Source: Trichomonas vaginalis G3 (Eukaryota > Parabasalia > Trichomonadida > Trichomonadidae). From it: a stretch of DNA of 64,000 bases. The first letter of the stretch is position 1. Each line of letters starts with the position of its first letter. The stretch is taken from positions 26,641,411 to 26,705,410 of the forward strand of contig NC_067203.1 of NCBI RefSeq assembly GCF_026262505.1, read 5' to 3'. Under the pieces are notes generated by a model. The model was given only the letters and a program-made list of their open reading frames with translations. It made no database searches and was not told the origin of the DNA. Of this stretch, positions 1 through 11,264 are shown one piece after another. Made by a program: the position numbers and the translations under genes.

Positions 1-546
1 ATGTTTCTTCAATAATTTTATCAATTGGGTCAATCATAATTTCAACGTCTTTATTGCAATAATGAATAAAATATTCTAATCTATTCTTAAAATTTTTAGC
101 ATCATTGAGATATATTTGATAATCACTATCTGATATAGTTTCTTGAGTTAATGCTGAATAAAATGAATCTTTCGTGAATGGTTCCTTTTTATATAATTCA
201 TCTTCGTAATTTTCCCACGTGATGAATTGATAAGGGAAAAAGGATTTAACACGTGATTTATTGTTTCCGAAATCTTGAGTGAATTGGTCTAATGTCCCAC
301 CCGCTATATAATTTCTGATGTCAATAAATCTTAATTCATATGGACAGTTTGTTTTCTTTACAATGATTTGCTTAAATTGAGAAGATGAACCCAGCATTGA
401 TTTTATTTTCCATTTTGCAGTGTTTAAATCACGAAGAATTAAATTTAAATCAAACTTTCCCGAATTAAAACCTATGATATTCACTTTATTAAATTCTTCA
501 TCTAAAAGCTCTTTCATTGCTTCCTTTTGTTTCTCATTTAATGTAT

Positions 547-580
547 GAGACAAAGTCCCCGCCGTTTGGTCCGTTTGCGG
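547..580 (-). repeat. double-hairpin element, divergent copy
   Basis: One stem is GAGAC/GTCCC around a 3-base loop (547-559), and the adjoining stem is CCGC/GCGG around a longer loop (559-580). It resembles the family seen at 715, 25413 and 56665 but is less regular, so membership is tentative. It lies inside the PolB fossil. Confidence 0.4.
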
Positions 581-714
581 ATTCATTAATTCTTCATATT
601 GTTCAATATTTGATTTAGCAACTAATGAACAGGTTGAAAATAAAAATTCAATCCAATCAGAAATAAAAGAATCACTTGATGTTAAGCAAAAATTCCTCGT
701 AAATGTTTTATCAC

Positions 715-741
715 GGTCTACGACCTCGCCGCTTTGCGGCT
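715..741 (-). repeat. double-hairpin element inside PolB fossil
   Basis: On the minus strand a GCCGC/GCGGC stem with loop aaa is followed after two bases by a GGTC/GACC stem with loop gta. The surrounding reading phase gives Lys-Pro-Gln-Ser-Gly-Glu-Val-Val-Asp, very like the peptide coded by the copy at 56665. The element lies between Exo I and Exo II, a place where the other Polinton's PolB has none. Confidence 0.75.
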
Positions 742-2676
742 TTATTTGACAGTTGATGATACCATAAATGGTTTTAAGTAAGCGTTCAAAGTTGCACATT
801 CAGAAAGTTGAAGTTCTTCTTTAGTCTCTAATGTTTCGAAGTCAAAAGTAATATAATATCTTGTTGGTTTATAATATTCCTGCAAATTATGTGCTAATAG
901 CCATTGATATATCTTCTGTTTCGTGATATGTGGTGCATATGGTTGTTGTGTGTTTTGCAATTGAACGTCTTGAATTAATCTTCCATTATTTTCTTTACAT
1001 TTCTCACAATGTTTTAAAAATCTTCTTTGGTTTTTCCTTTCTGGATCATCACGGATAGAATAAACTTCTTCTTTGCAATATGGGCAAACTTTATAGCCAG
1101 TGAGTGCTTCAACGTCTGTAATTCTGTCAGCGTGAAGTTTTCCACATGGACTCTGTGTTAATAAAATATTTACTGTTTCAAATTCTGGATCTATCATTAT
1201 TGATTCCACTAATGGAAAGTCTACCTTGTTAATGTCTACGTCTTCTGGTTGAGGGTCACAATAATAAAAATCAATATTAACGTTTAACATTCTTGCTAAC
1301 CTCTCACTTTCTGATGAAATGTCAAACCCTTCATATGCATCTATTGCTTCATTTAAATAGCTTCTACGAGTTTTAGGATTAACACCATCAGGAATGTTAT
1401 AGAAGCGTTTAAATAACCTTCTACCTTCTGCTCTAATTTGATTATCATTCATTTTAGCTGTTCCGTTTTTGTTCATTTATGTAAGAATAAAAAATTAAAA
1501 AATAAATAAAAATAAAGTTTATTTTTTAAAGTCCAGGGCTAAAGTCCATAAAATGAATTAAGAACACATAAATTTTTATCATCTGCGACGTGACGAATAC
1601 ATTTTAATTTACTCAAGAATGCGTACCCTGATACATTAAATCTAATTCCTGTCTTATTTAATTTCACAACTTTGAAAAGGAATGTATGAATAGCTATAAA
1701 ATGATGAGAAGATGTTTTATGGGTTGCTTCCATTTTTTCTGAAATAAATGAATAAATATAATGCTTATACGTTTTCATATCTTTTATATTCTTAATAACG
1801 AATGGTATAGACCTTTCCACTTCATCTTCCTTCGGTGCTGTTCTTTCATATGAAACATTATTGGTATCTTCAATAATGAAACCACAATCACACAAAATTT
1901 TATATTCCAATGGTTTCTTTTGATATTTTATCTAATAAATCAAAAACTTTATCAACACCTGTGCATTTATTTAAATAATAATTTGTGTAAATATCATGGT
2001 CTTCTTTCTTAATCGTATTTAGTTGCATATGTCACGTTTTTAAGTGCTTTTTTGAATTTCTCAGAATCGAGAGGGGTGAAAGTAAGATACAAGGGTATTT
2101 TTCATTATCAATAAATTGTAACTTATGTTTACGAATAAATTTAGTACCTTCTTCTGAAAGTGTTTCATCTATTTCACCATCTAATAAATTTTGTGTTGAT
2201 TCTGAGACATAATTTTTATATCTTTCTTCATGAGATTTTTGAACTGCTGATTCTGAAGCTGGGATATTCATTAAACCCTCTACTTCATTTTCATTATATT
2301 TTTCAACTTCTCTTAATTCCTTAATTTTTTCATCTATTTCATCTCTTATTTTTTCCAGTCTTTCAATTTCATCATATTCATCATCTTTAATCCGTTCTTC
2401 ATAATATTCAGGGAAAACATCAGGTTCTTTAGGTTTTTCTTCTTCAGATGTGGGATATAAGAAATTTATAACATCATCTTTATTCATTTTTCCATCATAA
2501 TCAAACTCATTTAAAAACTCCGCGAATTTTTGACAATTTCTTAAATAATATTTACTAACCTCATAACCCGTTTCCTCTAATATATCCTTTATTTCCTCAT
2601 TTGTGAATCCCAATTTTTTAACGTCGTTAGTCTTGACACTCATTTTCATACAAATTAAAAAAAATAAATTATTCAA

Positions 2677-3227
2677 AAATGTAAGACATGAATTTTTAAA
2701 GTTTATTTTTTTATTTTTTTTATTTTTTTTATTTCATTATGTATGGGTTTAGTGTAAATGTCTTACAATTTTGAAAATTTTTTAAATCACGATTTATTCA
2801 AAAACGTAAGAATAAAAACCGTAAGAATCATACATTTTTTACTTCATATGTTAAAAAAAATGATACAAAATCACTCGATATTGTATGAATTCTTACGTTT
2901 ACAAAAAAAGTCACAAAACCCGTATTATATACTACTTACTTCTCAATTATACAGCCATTGTTGGAATTTCATTACTTACATAGATAAACAAGAGAAATAA
3001 CGGATTTCATAATAATGGCTCCGTTTTTTCTCATATTAATGATAAATCTTTTCATTTTTTCTGATTCCAGCATGATGCATTATCAGCTTAGCAATATGGG
3101 ATGCCACATATATATTTTCATTGATCATATAGATATATTCACAGGATTTAATTCAGGAGAATGAAAAATAAAGAAACAAATAATAATTTTTATTATTCAA
3201 ACAAAACAAACATAGTTATAATGAATA
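2677..3227. other. AT-rich spacer between Polinton fossil and kinase array
   Basis: A plus-strand open frame of 80 codons lies at 2758-3000, divergent from the PolB fossil, the place where the other Polinton carries a small plus-strand gene. It shows no similarity I can recognise, so it is not called as a gene. The rest is AT-rich with no clear signal. Confidence 0.5.
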
Positions 3228-4091
3228 TTAACAAGAAACATCATGATATTGCTTGCGAATCACAAAATTTTTCAAAACTTTTTCTCTCCTGGTTGATCTT
3301 GGATTTCTAATTATGCATGGTTCCTTAGATATAATTTTATGCAGATCATTTATTGTTGCTCTTTTATTGGGCTTGATTTGCAAACATTTGCTAATTATAT
3401 TACTAATAACTTCGTTCTTAATATGTTTCAACGAAATCTTTTTTGATTCTATTTGCTTTAACACTTCTTCGCTTGTATGGCCTTCGTACGGATATCTTTG
3501 TGTTGCCATTAAGTAAATTGTTATTCCAAGAGCCCAAATATCTGCCTTTACAGGACAAAATTCTTCTTGTTTAAGAATTTCTGGAGCAATAAATAATAAT
3601 GTTCCTCTGAAATTTGACATTCTGCTCTCCTGATTTAAGTATGATGATAATCCGAAATCGCAAACTTTAATCCTTCCATATTTGTCAATTAGAAAATTTG
3701 ATGGCTTAATATCACCGTGTGCAACATTATTTTCGTGACAAGCTTTGATGCCAAGAATCATTTGATAAGTATATTTAATCAATTCTTCATTAGAAAGTGT
3801 GTTTCCATGCAACAGTCTATCTAAGTCAAGTGGGCAATATTCCAATAATAAGTAAATGAAGCCATTTGATTTATATGACTTATAGAGATTTACAACATTA
3901 GGATTATCAATGGATATTAAACAATCAACCTCTAATTTGTTAAAAAGTTTTTCAGGAATTTTTTTCATTGCAAAGAATATTTTGTATTGCTCCGAATACA
4001 CCTTGTATAGCACTCCATAACCACCGACACCAATGACATTTTCGAATTTAATTCGTTCTTTGTTAAAAAAATCAATCTCGATGCAGTTCAT
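3228..4091 (-). CDS. Ser/Thr protein kinase, trichomonad CAMK-like, HGD type
   Basis: A 287-residue protein that is almost entirely a kinase domain. The glycine loop GVGGYG is at 21-26, the ATP lysine is K43 (AMKK), the catalytic loop HGDIKPSN begins at H125, DFG is at 145-147, APE at 169-171, and KADIWALG follows. All catalytic residues are present, but the Arg before the catalytic Asp is Gly, so it is a non-RD kinase. No transmembrane segment or regulatory domain is seen; a short basic C-tail follows the domain. It is the last of five same-strand paralogs, about 690 bp from the next. Substrate and pathway are unknown. The start is the first ATG, just before the conserved helix leading to the glycine loop. 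No clean initiator motif is seen upstream. Confidence 0.9.
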   Translation of the reverse strand: MNCIEIDFFNKERIKFENVIGVGGYGVLYKVYSEQYKIFFAMKKIPEKLFNKLEVDCLISIDNPNVVNLYKSYKSNGFIYLLLEYCPLDLDRLLHGNTLSNEELIKYTYQMILGIKACHENNVAHGDIKPSNFLIDKYGRIKVCDFGLSSYLNQESRMSNFRGTLLFIAPEILKQEEFCPVKADIWALGITIYLMATQRYPYEGHTSEEVLKQIESKKISLKHIKNEVISNIISKCLQIKPNKRATINDLHKIISKEPCIIRNPRSTRREKVLKNFVIRKQYHDVSC

Positions 4092-4776
4092 GAATATTTA
4101 TATTTATAAAATATTCAAAAAATATTTTATGTATTTTACAATCTTTTCAATTTATATCTTTTGAATTGAAAATTCGCAAAATTTTTTCAATTAAATATGC
4201 ATAAATCAATAAAATATATCGATATGACAAAATGTAAAAAATTGAATATGGATTATATTGACAGAAATTTCAGTCTGAGGAAATCCATTCTAGAATTAAT
4301 AACAATTAGTAAAAGTAATAAATTAGAAAAATTTTCGTGACCTGTAAATTTATCGTATAAAAACAGAATAATCGCTTTAATATTATAGAACTCATTGTGC
4401 TTTGCATATAATATGGGTTATGGATAATTTTCTGAAACAAGAAATTAATTTTCATTTTTTCAGATTTACTTTTTCATATACTCTTTATTTTCTTAGACGC
4501 AATTTAATATAATGCATACTCACATAGACCGATTCAAGCTATCTCTGCATTTATTTCGGATTTCAATAAAATTCTACCCGGCATTATTGCACAATTAAAA
4601 GGAAGCATCATTATCACAATTTATAAAGTAATTTCTTTGAGATGCCAAATTTTGTTTTCATTTCATTTGATTTATCAAACAACATATATTTCATAACTTG
4701 ATTCATTAATTTCTGAAGAACAAATACGAAACATTTGATTAAACAAACAATAGCAAATATATTTATTACAAAATAA
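4092..4776. other. AT-rich intergenic region between kinases 1 and 2
   Basis: About 685 bp of AT-rich DNA with no gene or repeat that I can support. It should hold the promoter of the minus-strand kinase ending at 3228 and the 3' end of the one ending at 4777. Confidence 0.6.
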
Positions 4777-5820
4777 TTATTTTCCACTAATCATCTTCTT
4801 AACATCAAAAGCGTTGGATACACTCCTCTTCTTTTGATATGTAACAACAGATACATGCTCTGATCCGATCTGATGATATCTTGTTAAAACTGGTTTAACA
4901 ATGATAGCATTTTGGGACTGAGTATTCTGAAGCAATTCAGACTTGAACGATCTTTGAGATCTGTAAATTTCAAAATATGGCATTCTGAGAAGTTCATCAA
5001 TTGTGGGTCTGTTGTCAGGATTTATTTCCAAGCACCTAGATATGACCATTTGGAGGGCTATATTGGGGATCTTGTACTGTGGATATAAACCATTGTTGAC
5101 AATTTTGATGAACTGTAAAATATTTGTTGAGAAGAATGGAAAAGAATGAGTTGCCATATAATAAAATGTCACACCTATAGCCCAAATATCGGCTTTGAGT
5201 GGGTTATATTTCTGTTTTTTGAATATTTCGGGGGCCATGAAAAATAATGTACCGTGATGTGTTTGCGATTCAGAATTAACGTCATATTTAGATGAGAATC
5301 CAAAATCACAAACTTTAACATGACCACTCTTATCTAACAGGAAATTTGATGGCTTGATGTCTGAATGAGCAATATTTTGATCATGAAGGGCCTTAATAGA
5401 AATTAGAATATCATGACATAGTCTATTAAGCTGATCTGGATTCACTTGTTCGTGCTTTTCTAAGAATTTATGGAGATCAAAAGGACAATATTCCATGAGT
5501 AAGTAAACATAGCTACTAAAGCGGTATATTTGAATCATCTTTATAACATTTGGATGTGATAATTCCTTCATTAATTCAACTTCGCTCTCGCTAAAATCTT
5601 TTTCTGGGATTTTCTTGAGAGCAAAGTTTGCTTGAAGCTTTTTGGAATAGACGAGAAAGATCTTGCCATAGGCACCTTCTGCTATTGTTGAAATGTATTC
5701 GATACCTTCCTTTTCGAACCAGTCTCTCTCGTCCAAAAGCATTGATTGAATTTTTGAAATATTCGTTATTTGATGTTCTTGAGTTTCAGAAATTGAATAG
5801 TATTCAAAATGAAAGGTCAT
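4777..5820 (-). CDS. Ser/Thr protein kinase, trichomonad CAMK-like, HSD type
   Basis: At 347 residues this is the longest kinase in the array. A 40-residue N-terminal extension precedes the domain. The glycine loop AEGAYG is at 47-52, the ATP lysine is K69, HSDIKPSN begins at H152, DFG is at 172-174 and APE at 196-198. Ser replaces the usual Arg of HRD. The C-terminal 70 residues are basic, rich in Ser and Gln, and have no known fold. The frame is intact. A TCACTA initiator at 5831-5836 would give a 5' leader of about 14 bases, which supports the chosen ATG. The substrate is unknown. High similarity to its neighbours indicates tandem duplication. Confidence 0.9.
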   Translation of the reverse strand: MTFHFEYYSISETQEHQITNISKIQSMLLDERDWFEKEGIEYISTIAEGAYGKIFLVYSKKLQANFALKKIPEKDFSESEVELMKELSHPNVIKMIQIYRFSSYVYLLMEYCPFDLHKFLEKHEQVNPDQLNRLCHDILISIKALHDQNIAHSDIKPSNFLLDKSGHVKVCDFGFSSKYDVNSESQTHHGTLFFMAPEIFKKQKYNPLKADIWAIGVTFYYMATHSFPFFSTNILQFIKIVNNGLYPQYKIPNIALQMVISRCLEINPDNRPTIDELLRMPYFEIYRSQRSFKSELLQNTQSQNAIIVKPVLTRYHQIGSEHVSVVTYQKKRSVSNAFDVKKMISGK

Positions 5821-5830
5821 ACTTTGGAAC

Positions 5831-5836
5831 TAGTGA
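5831..5836 (-). promoter_or_regulatory. initiator (Inr) for the kinase at 4777-5820
   Basis: TCACTA on the minus strand fits the trichomonad initiator pattern TCA, pyrimidine, T, T or A. It lies about 14 bases before the ATG, as is usual for Trichomonas genes with very short leaders. The motif is short, so chance cannot be excluded. Confidence 0.5.
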
Positions 5837-6941
5837 ATTAATGAAGGTGATAGATAATATTTCATGAAAATTAATAACAGATAAGTTTTGTTAAAAAATT
5901 GAAAAATGTTAGTATATATATTAAGAATCTAATAGAGCAAAATTATTTTGAGTTGCAAAGATTTGTGAGAGTTTGTGAACTATATTGAACTTATTACAGT
6001 CAATTTGATATATGTATAATAGTCTTCAACATCAAAGATAAATTAAGATAAGCAATAATTGAATATATTATATTGAAATTTCATAAGGGTTGAGATATTT
6101 GAGAAAAACCGAAATACACATTCAAAAATGAATGGCCGTAAGATATTTTCATTTTGAGCCTGGTTAAAATTGAATTACTTCTCAAATATAGAGTATATTT
6201 TAAAAATCTTATTTTTGTGAGATTGGAAGTATTCAAAATTTTTGAACGCATTTATAATAATGTATTTATTGAATCGATTAAAAATATAGAGAATTATTTT
6301 TGGATTAACGGTTCTCTCAAAAGTATACATGATATGATATTAATCAGTATAGTATATCAAGTGGTATTTTTAATTTTTACAATTTCAAAACTATTCATTC
6401 AATTTTTCAGTGACTATTTCAATCGATAAAAGTTTTTTTCCCAATATTTTATCTTGTTAAATCTATTGTATCAAACATTTCTAGTCATATCATATAGTTT
6501 TGATTCTAATGTCTCCAATGATCCCAATTTTTGATATCTTATATAAACTCGATCTTCCTCTCATTATTGCTTTATTAATTGGTTTTAATTTATCTTTTCT
6601 CAAAATTTTTTAAATTCAAAGGTCCCCTAACATGTTCTATAATTCACATATAGTTATCACTTTTTTAATTAATTTTCCTTTTAATTATATTTGGTCTCAA
6701 AAATTTCTCCATATTTCATCATCACCTTGTCGCCCGAAATTTAAATCCAATTATTTCCATCCTCAACAATGAGTTATATATCAAAAGCGGATATTGTCAA
6801 TTGAAGTATAAAGTCAATTGATAAAAAAAAGTTGTATAATCATAAAAAATAAGTTATATATTTACAAACATGATGATTTGCATGGTACATTTCATTGCCG
6901 ATATACACGAGCAACAAAAAATCAAAATGAAATTTCTATAA
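5837..6941. other. AT-rich intergenic region between kinases 2 and 3
   Basis: About 1.1 kb of AT-rich DNA. A plus-strand open frame of 91 codons at 6154-6429 is of low-complexity, Ile/Phe-rich composition and is not supported as a gene. Nothing else is seen. Confidence 0.55.
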
Positions 6942-7886
6942 TTATAATTTGTTATGGATAACAGGTCTAAGGATCCTAACCTTGGATGGGTTCATGGTGT
7001 TCCTCTCAATCTTTAAGTTTGAGAACTTTGTGGTGAGATTGTAATTTAAGGCAAAAGCACTGGTTGAAATTCCAATCTTCTTTTTTGTTGGAGGGCTAGT
7101 TTGCTTAAATACATCGAAATATGGCATCTCTAAGAGTTCTGAACATTCAGCTCTTTTAGATGGATCTTTTTCGAGGCATCTTGCAATAATTTGTCTGAGA
7201 AGTGGGTTTTCAACATTTCTCAAGCAATATCTTTCTTGTTCGATTATATCAAGAAGGGCTTTCTGATTTGCTGCGTAAAATGGGAATTACTTTGTTGCCA
7301 TGTAATAAAGGGTAACACCAAGTGCCCAGATATCGGCTTTCATTGGATTGTATTCTTGTTTCTTGAGAACCTCTGGAGCGATAAATAATAAAGTTCCACA
7401 ATACATTTGGCAACTGCAATTCTCGTAAACGTCAGAGAAACCAAAGTCACATACTTTGATACGCCCATACTTGTCGATTAAGAAATTAGAAGGCTTGATA
7501 TCTGAGTGAGCTATACATCTGTCATGACAAGCCTTAATAGCAAGTAAGATATCATGAACATACTTGCGAAGAATTTCTTCATCGAGCTCCGATTGTTTCT
7601 GAAGAATCATTGAAAGGTCAACAGGGCAGTATTCCATTAAAAGATAAACAAAGCCATTAAAGAAATAATACTTGTATAAAGAAACAATGTTTGGGTGATC
7701 GATGTTTTTGAGACAGTCAATTTCGGCTTGGTTGAATCTTTTTTCGGGAATCTTCTTCATGGCGAAATATGATTTGTATTGTTCGTGATATACCAGATAA
7801 AGAATACCATAGCCACCTTCTCCAATAACTTTATCGAAGGTTATACCAAGTTCTTTAAAAAATTCACTCTCCTTCGTCGATTGCAT
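6942..7886 (-). pseudogene. Ser/Thr kinase paralog with one in-frame stop
   Basis: The frame is a full-length member of the array: glycine loop GEGGYG near 22-27, ATP lysine K44, HSDIKPSN from H127, DFG at 147-149, then APE and KADIWALG. Codon 200 is TAA (7287-7289), between ...YYMATK and FPFYA, where the paralogs read straight through with His, Gln, Ser or Tyr. The same frame continues after it with the C-lobe (ARCLEKDP, KRAECSELL) to 6942. So a single base change stops an otherwise intact kinase after subdomain IX. It may be a young pseudogene or a base-calling error; trichomonads are thought to use the standard code, so suppression is unlikely. Ser replaces the Arg of HRD. Confidence 0.85.
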
Positions 7887-8969
7887 CTGTTAATAATACT
7901 TTAATAAAAATTTCAGAGTTTTCAATTTGTTCAAAAGAGAAAAGTTAACAATGGAAAAATCAAACAAGTATAGTTTAAAAATCATAGTACATTTAATAAG
8001 TTTGACCAACCGGCACTTTTCCCAAACGATATAATGCACACGGTGTACAATAAATTACACGATTATTCAATAAAAAGGGATTGACTTTTGAGGAATATTG
8101 AAAAAATATATTTAGAAAGTTTTGTGATGAACCGCCGCAATATGTAAAAATTGATAACATTGAACTTAATCATTTTTATATTATTCACACAACACATCTA
8201 ATTTCGGGCCGTTTTTCAGCAAATTTTTCAACCCGTAGATAGTGTAAAATCAAAAGCACGTTGCTATTGATCTGTAATACTTATAATTACACATAACTTT
8301 ATCATTATAATTTTAATATGGGAATTTTTGAAAACTCGCGTGCAAAAATTTCAATAAAAGTTGCTATATGGATAACATTTATTATACTGTTATTTTTATC
8401 AAAAAATTTCATTAACTATCGACTGTGATATAAAATTTTTTTCTCAAAATAAATTCGGCCAATTTAATATCGTTTTTACTCTATAATCTATTCTCATTCA
8501 TTGCATCAAATTTTTAATATTCTCAATTTTTTTTTAATTTTAACCTCTTCTGAATTTGGCTATCTCCACTTGGCAAATAAACTCTTCCTATTTAAAAGTA
8601 TCCCTTTGCTCAAAATAGATGCTTTTGTGATTCTAAATTAATTAACCTATAAAAACAATATTGACTTTAAGGTTTGAGTAATATTGATATTTGGTTTCAA
8701 CCTAAATTCATTTCTTTGCTACATTGAGCTCTTTCAACTGCTGTAATACATCAACACACACAAACTGTACCGGAAAACTGAAATATTTCTCTATCAATAC
8801 CTCAATCATTTTTCTCATTTTTCAATAAATGAGAAACTTATCAATTTAATAATAGAATTTTATCACATCTAAGGTTGTTACTTTTTCCTTCTAAAGCCTT
8901 ATAATAAATTACTTCTAATTTAAATTCTATTATATAAAATATATTTTTATTATCATGATCACAAACATA
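7887..8969. other. AT-rich intergenic region between kinases 3 and 4
   Basis: About 1.1 kb of AT-rich sequence without a supportable gene, repeat or RNA. Confidence 0.6.
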
Positions 8970-9902
8970 TTATAAAACAAGGCGTCTACTGGTGCATGGT
9001 AGAGATGTATTCCTTTGAATTCTTTTCTGTCTATTGATAACAGAGTTGGGAAGTACAATGAGGGCTCTTGTAGACTGAGTTGCTCGTGCTCTGCTTGTAA
9101 AAGCAAGTGATTTTTTATTCATTGAATCAAAATATGGCATCTTCAACAACTCGTCAATTGTTGCTCTTTCATTAGGATTCATTTTAAGACATTTTTCAAT
9201 TACTTGCCTAAGATGGCTATTATCAATTGAGTGAGTGTGATATATTCCAGAATTAAGGAGATAAAGAAGCGTTTGTTTATCCTTTGCATCGAAAGGATAA
9301 GAATTTGATGCCAAAAAGTAGAATGCAACTCCAATTGACCATATGTCTGCTTTGATAGGATTGTATTCCCTTTTATTAAGCACTTCAGGAGCCATGAATA
9401 ACATTGTTCCCTTGAAGGTTTTGGATCTCATGTTTTCATCTTCATACATTGCAGCAAGTCCAAAATCACAAATCTTGAGTCTCCCATACTTGTCCAATAA
9501 AAAGTTGGATGGCTTGATATCAGAATGGGCAATGTTTTGATCATGACAGGCCTTAATTGAGACAAGGATCTCATAGCAATATTTTTTAAGTAAATCATCT
9601 TCTAGACTCTCGTGTAACTTCATTAAATTGTAAAGGTCACTTGGACAATATTCAAGTAACATATAAACAAATCCATTGAATCTATAGTAGTTGTATAGAT
9701 TGCATGCATTGGGGTGATCAAGCCGCTTCATACATTCTATTTCAGCTTCATTGAATCGTTGTTCGGGGATTTTCTTTAATGCAAAGTATGTTTGATATTG
9801 AAGGCTATATACATTGAAAACAATCCCAAATCCACCTTCAGCAATAACACCATTGCAAACTAATCCTTCTTTTAAAAAGAATTCAGCTTCTCTTTCATGC
9901 AT
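8970..9902 (-). CDS. Ser/Thr protein kinase, trichomonad CAMK-like, HSD type
   Basis: A 310-residue intact member of the array. The glycine loop AEGGFG is at 21-26, the ATP lysine is K43 (ALKK), HSDIKPSN begins at H126, DFG is at 146-148, and FMAPE and KADIWSIG follow. A conserved RATIDELLKMPYF block ends the C-lobe. The last 50 residues are basic and Ser/Thr/Arg-rich, as in the paralogs. Ser replaces the Arg of HRD, so it is a non-RD kinase and may not depend on activation-loop phosphorylation in the usual way; that is inference from the motif. The ATG is the first in frame. A loose TCA-type motif lies upstream but does not fit the consensus. Likely cytosolic. Confidence 0.9.
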   Translation of the reverse strand: MHEREAEFFLKEGLVCNGVIAEGGFGIVFNVYSLQYQTYFALKKIPEQRFNEAEIECMKRLDHPNACNLYNYYRFNGFVYMLLEYCPSDLYNLMKLHESLEDDLLKKYCYEILVSIKACHDQNIAHSDIKPSNFLLDKYGRLKICDFGLAAMYEDENMRSKTFKGTMLFMAPEVLNKREYNPIKADIWSIGVAFYFLASNSYPFDAKDKQTLLYLLNSGIYHTHSIDNSHLRQVIEKCLKMNPNERATIDELLKMPYFDSMNKKSLAFTSRARATQSTRALIVLPNSVINRQKRIQRNTSLPCTSRRLVL

Positions 9903-11264
9903 TGTAAAATTTGAAAAAATATAATTGAATAGTACCGTATAACTCTGAATTTTATGATATTATATAAAATTTAACAGCATAACAAAGGTGTGGTAAAATA
10001 TAGTTTTTATAAGTTTTACGTTAGATCATTTTTGAAACCAAATTAATAAACATTTTTATCTACGAATAAACAACAATAGAAAATATGGGAATTTAGTGTC
10101 AAATCCTGTCCTCGTTGAGGTTTTGTGAAGATTCACAAAAAAAAACATGTTAATAAATTTTTGATGACATTCTGAATTTTTAGGATATTAAATTATGTTT
10201 GTATTTAATAATATATCCTTTTTATTTAGAAAAGTTCAGAATAAATTATTCTGAGCATCGAAAAGCATTTTATTACAAAATATGAATTAGTATTAAAATA
10301 TATAATTATGATATATATCTATTATAAATATCAAGAAAAAATTTTCAATTAATCCAATAAAATGAGTTATTAATTATGAAAAGCTGCATATTAATATAAC
10401 TACAGCAAACAAGAACAAGTCGGATTATTATTTTTCAGATACTCTTACAATCCTTTCAATTTAAAAGTACCGTGCCGAAAATTTTATTATTGATTAATTA
10501 TCTATTTATTCCCGCTAATTAAAATGCTCAACTATCACATCAATAGCTTTTTACTCCACAATAATTATAGATAAATTGTAACGAGTAACACTATTTATTC
10601 TATATTCTTCAAGTTTAATCATGATTGGACAGAAACTCAAAAATTGAATATATTCAATTCATAAGTATTCAAATTTCTTGTGCGGCTATTTTGCTTCTTT
10701 CAATTTTTGCCGTCACCGTAATTTTGTTCTTGTTTGATATGCATTTCTTTTTTTGCTTGAAAATGTTCATTTTACATTTTTTTTCTCAATTTTTTTTCGA
10801 TCTTTTTCTTAAAATAATATCCCAATAATCTATCTAGTTTATGTTTCATCATTTTTTCCCATTTTACTATCAATCTAATTAAGACATTTTCTTTTCTCAT
10901 TGCTAACCAAGTTTCATTCATTTATTTCCAATCATATCTCTGAGTAGTAATCAATTATTAAATCCAACTTCCTTAATCTACTTTTTTTTAATTTTCATAT
11001 CGATTTTCTAAATTAATTTTTTGCTTACGGATCAAATTAATCATTATTACTGCAATCTCATAACAAATTTCATTGAATTCTATTTCAAATATCTAGATAT
11101 TCTTGAATTGAAAATTCATTCTCCAATTTTTTTTAAATGAATCATAAATCTTTATTTAACAATTCCATGATTATATATCTCGAATAACAATCCAAGAAGA
11201 TCAAATTGAATTTCCATATCATTCCAATTCAAATTTCAAATTTGAATTTCTGAGGAAGAATCAA
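9903..11264. other. AT-rich intergenic region between kinases 4 and 5
   Basis: About 1.36 kb. A plus-strand open frame of 67 codons at 10625-10828 is Phe/Leu-rich low-complexity sequence and is rejected. No other feature is seen. Confidence 0.55.

Larger units (their letters stand above)
1..2676 (-). pseudogene. Polinton protein-primed family B DNA polymerase region (fossil)
   Basis: Seen on the minus strand from right to left: an N-terminal helical segment with a Glu/Lys-rich coiled stretch (about 2030-2676), a Cys-pair zinc-ribbon-like part (CPYC and CEKC, near 990-1100), the Exo I motif FDFETL (near 840), an Exo II motif with GFNSGKFDLN (near 450-475), and an Exo III motif YCNKDVEIM (near 40-60). 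These motifs and their order are those of the 3'-5' exonuclease domain of viral and Polinton PolB. The polymerase palm would lie beyond the window. In a live element PolB copies the element DNA. The region is broken and treated as a fossil. Two GC-rich double hairpins (547-580 and 715-741) lie in it. Confidence 0.75.
1..3000 (-). mobile_element. Polinton (Maverick) fossil, fragment of a second subfamily
   Basis: A minus-strand family B DNA polymerase region fills 1-2676 and runs off the left edge of the window. Its exonuclease motifs and N-terminal helical domain have the same order as in the Polinton at 17208-57956, but the protein sequence is very different, so this is another subfamily. 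The copy is broken, with a handful of breaks, and looks old. No terminal repeat is visible, so the right limit near 3000 is only where recognisable coding stops and host intergenic DNA before the kinase array begins. Confidence 0.7.

Noticed and set aside
2758-3000. Plus-strand open frame of 80 codons next to the PolB fossil
   Set aside because: Right place for a Polinton gene but no similarity to the gene at 43853 and low-complexity content.
6154-6429. Plus-strand open frame of 91 codons between kinases
   Set aside because: Low-complexity Ile/Phe/Asn composition of AT-rich intergenic DNA, no motif and no initiator.
10625-10828. Plus-strand open frame of 67 codons
   Set aside because: Phe/Leu-rich translation of T-rich intergenic DNA; no support.
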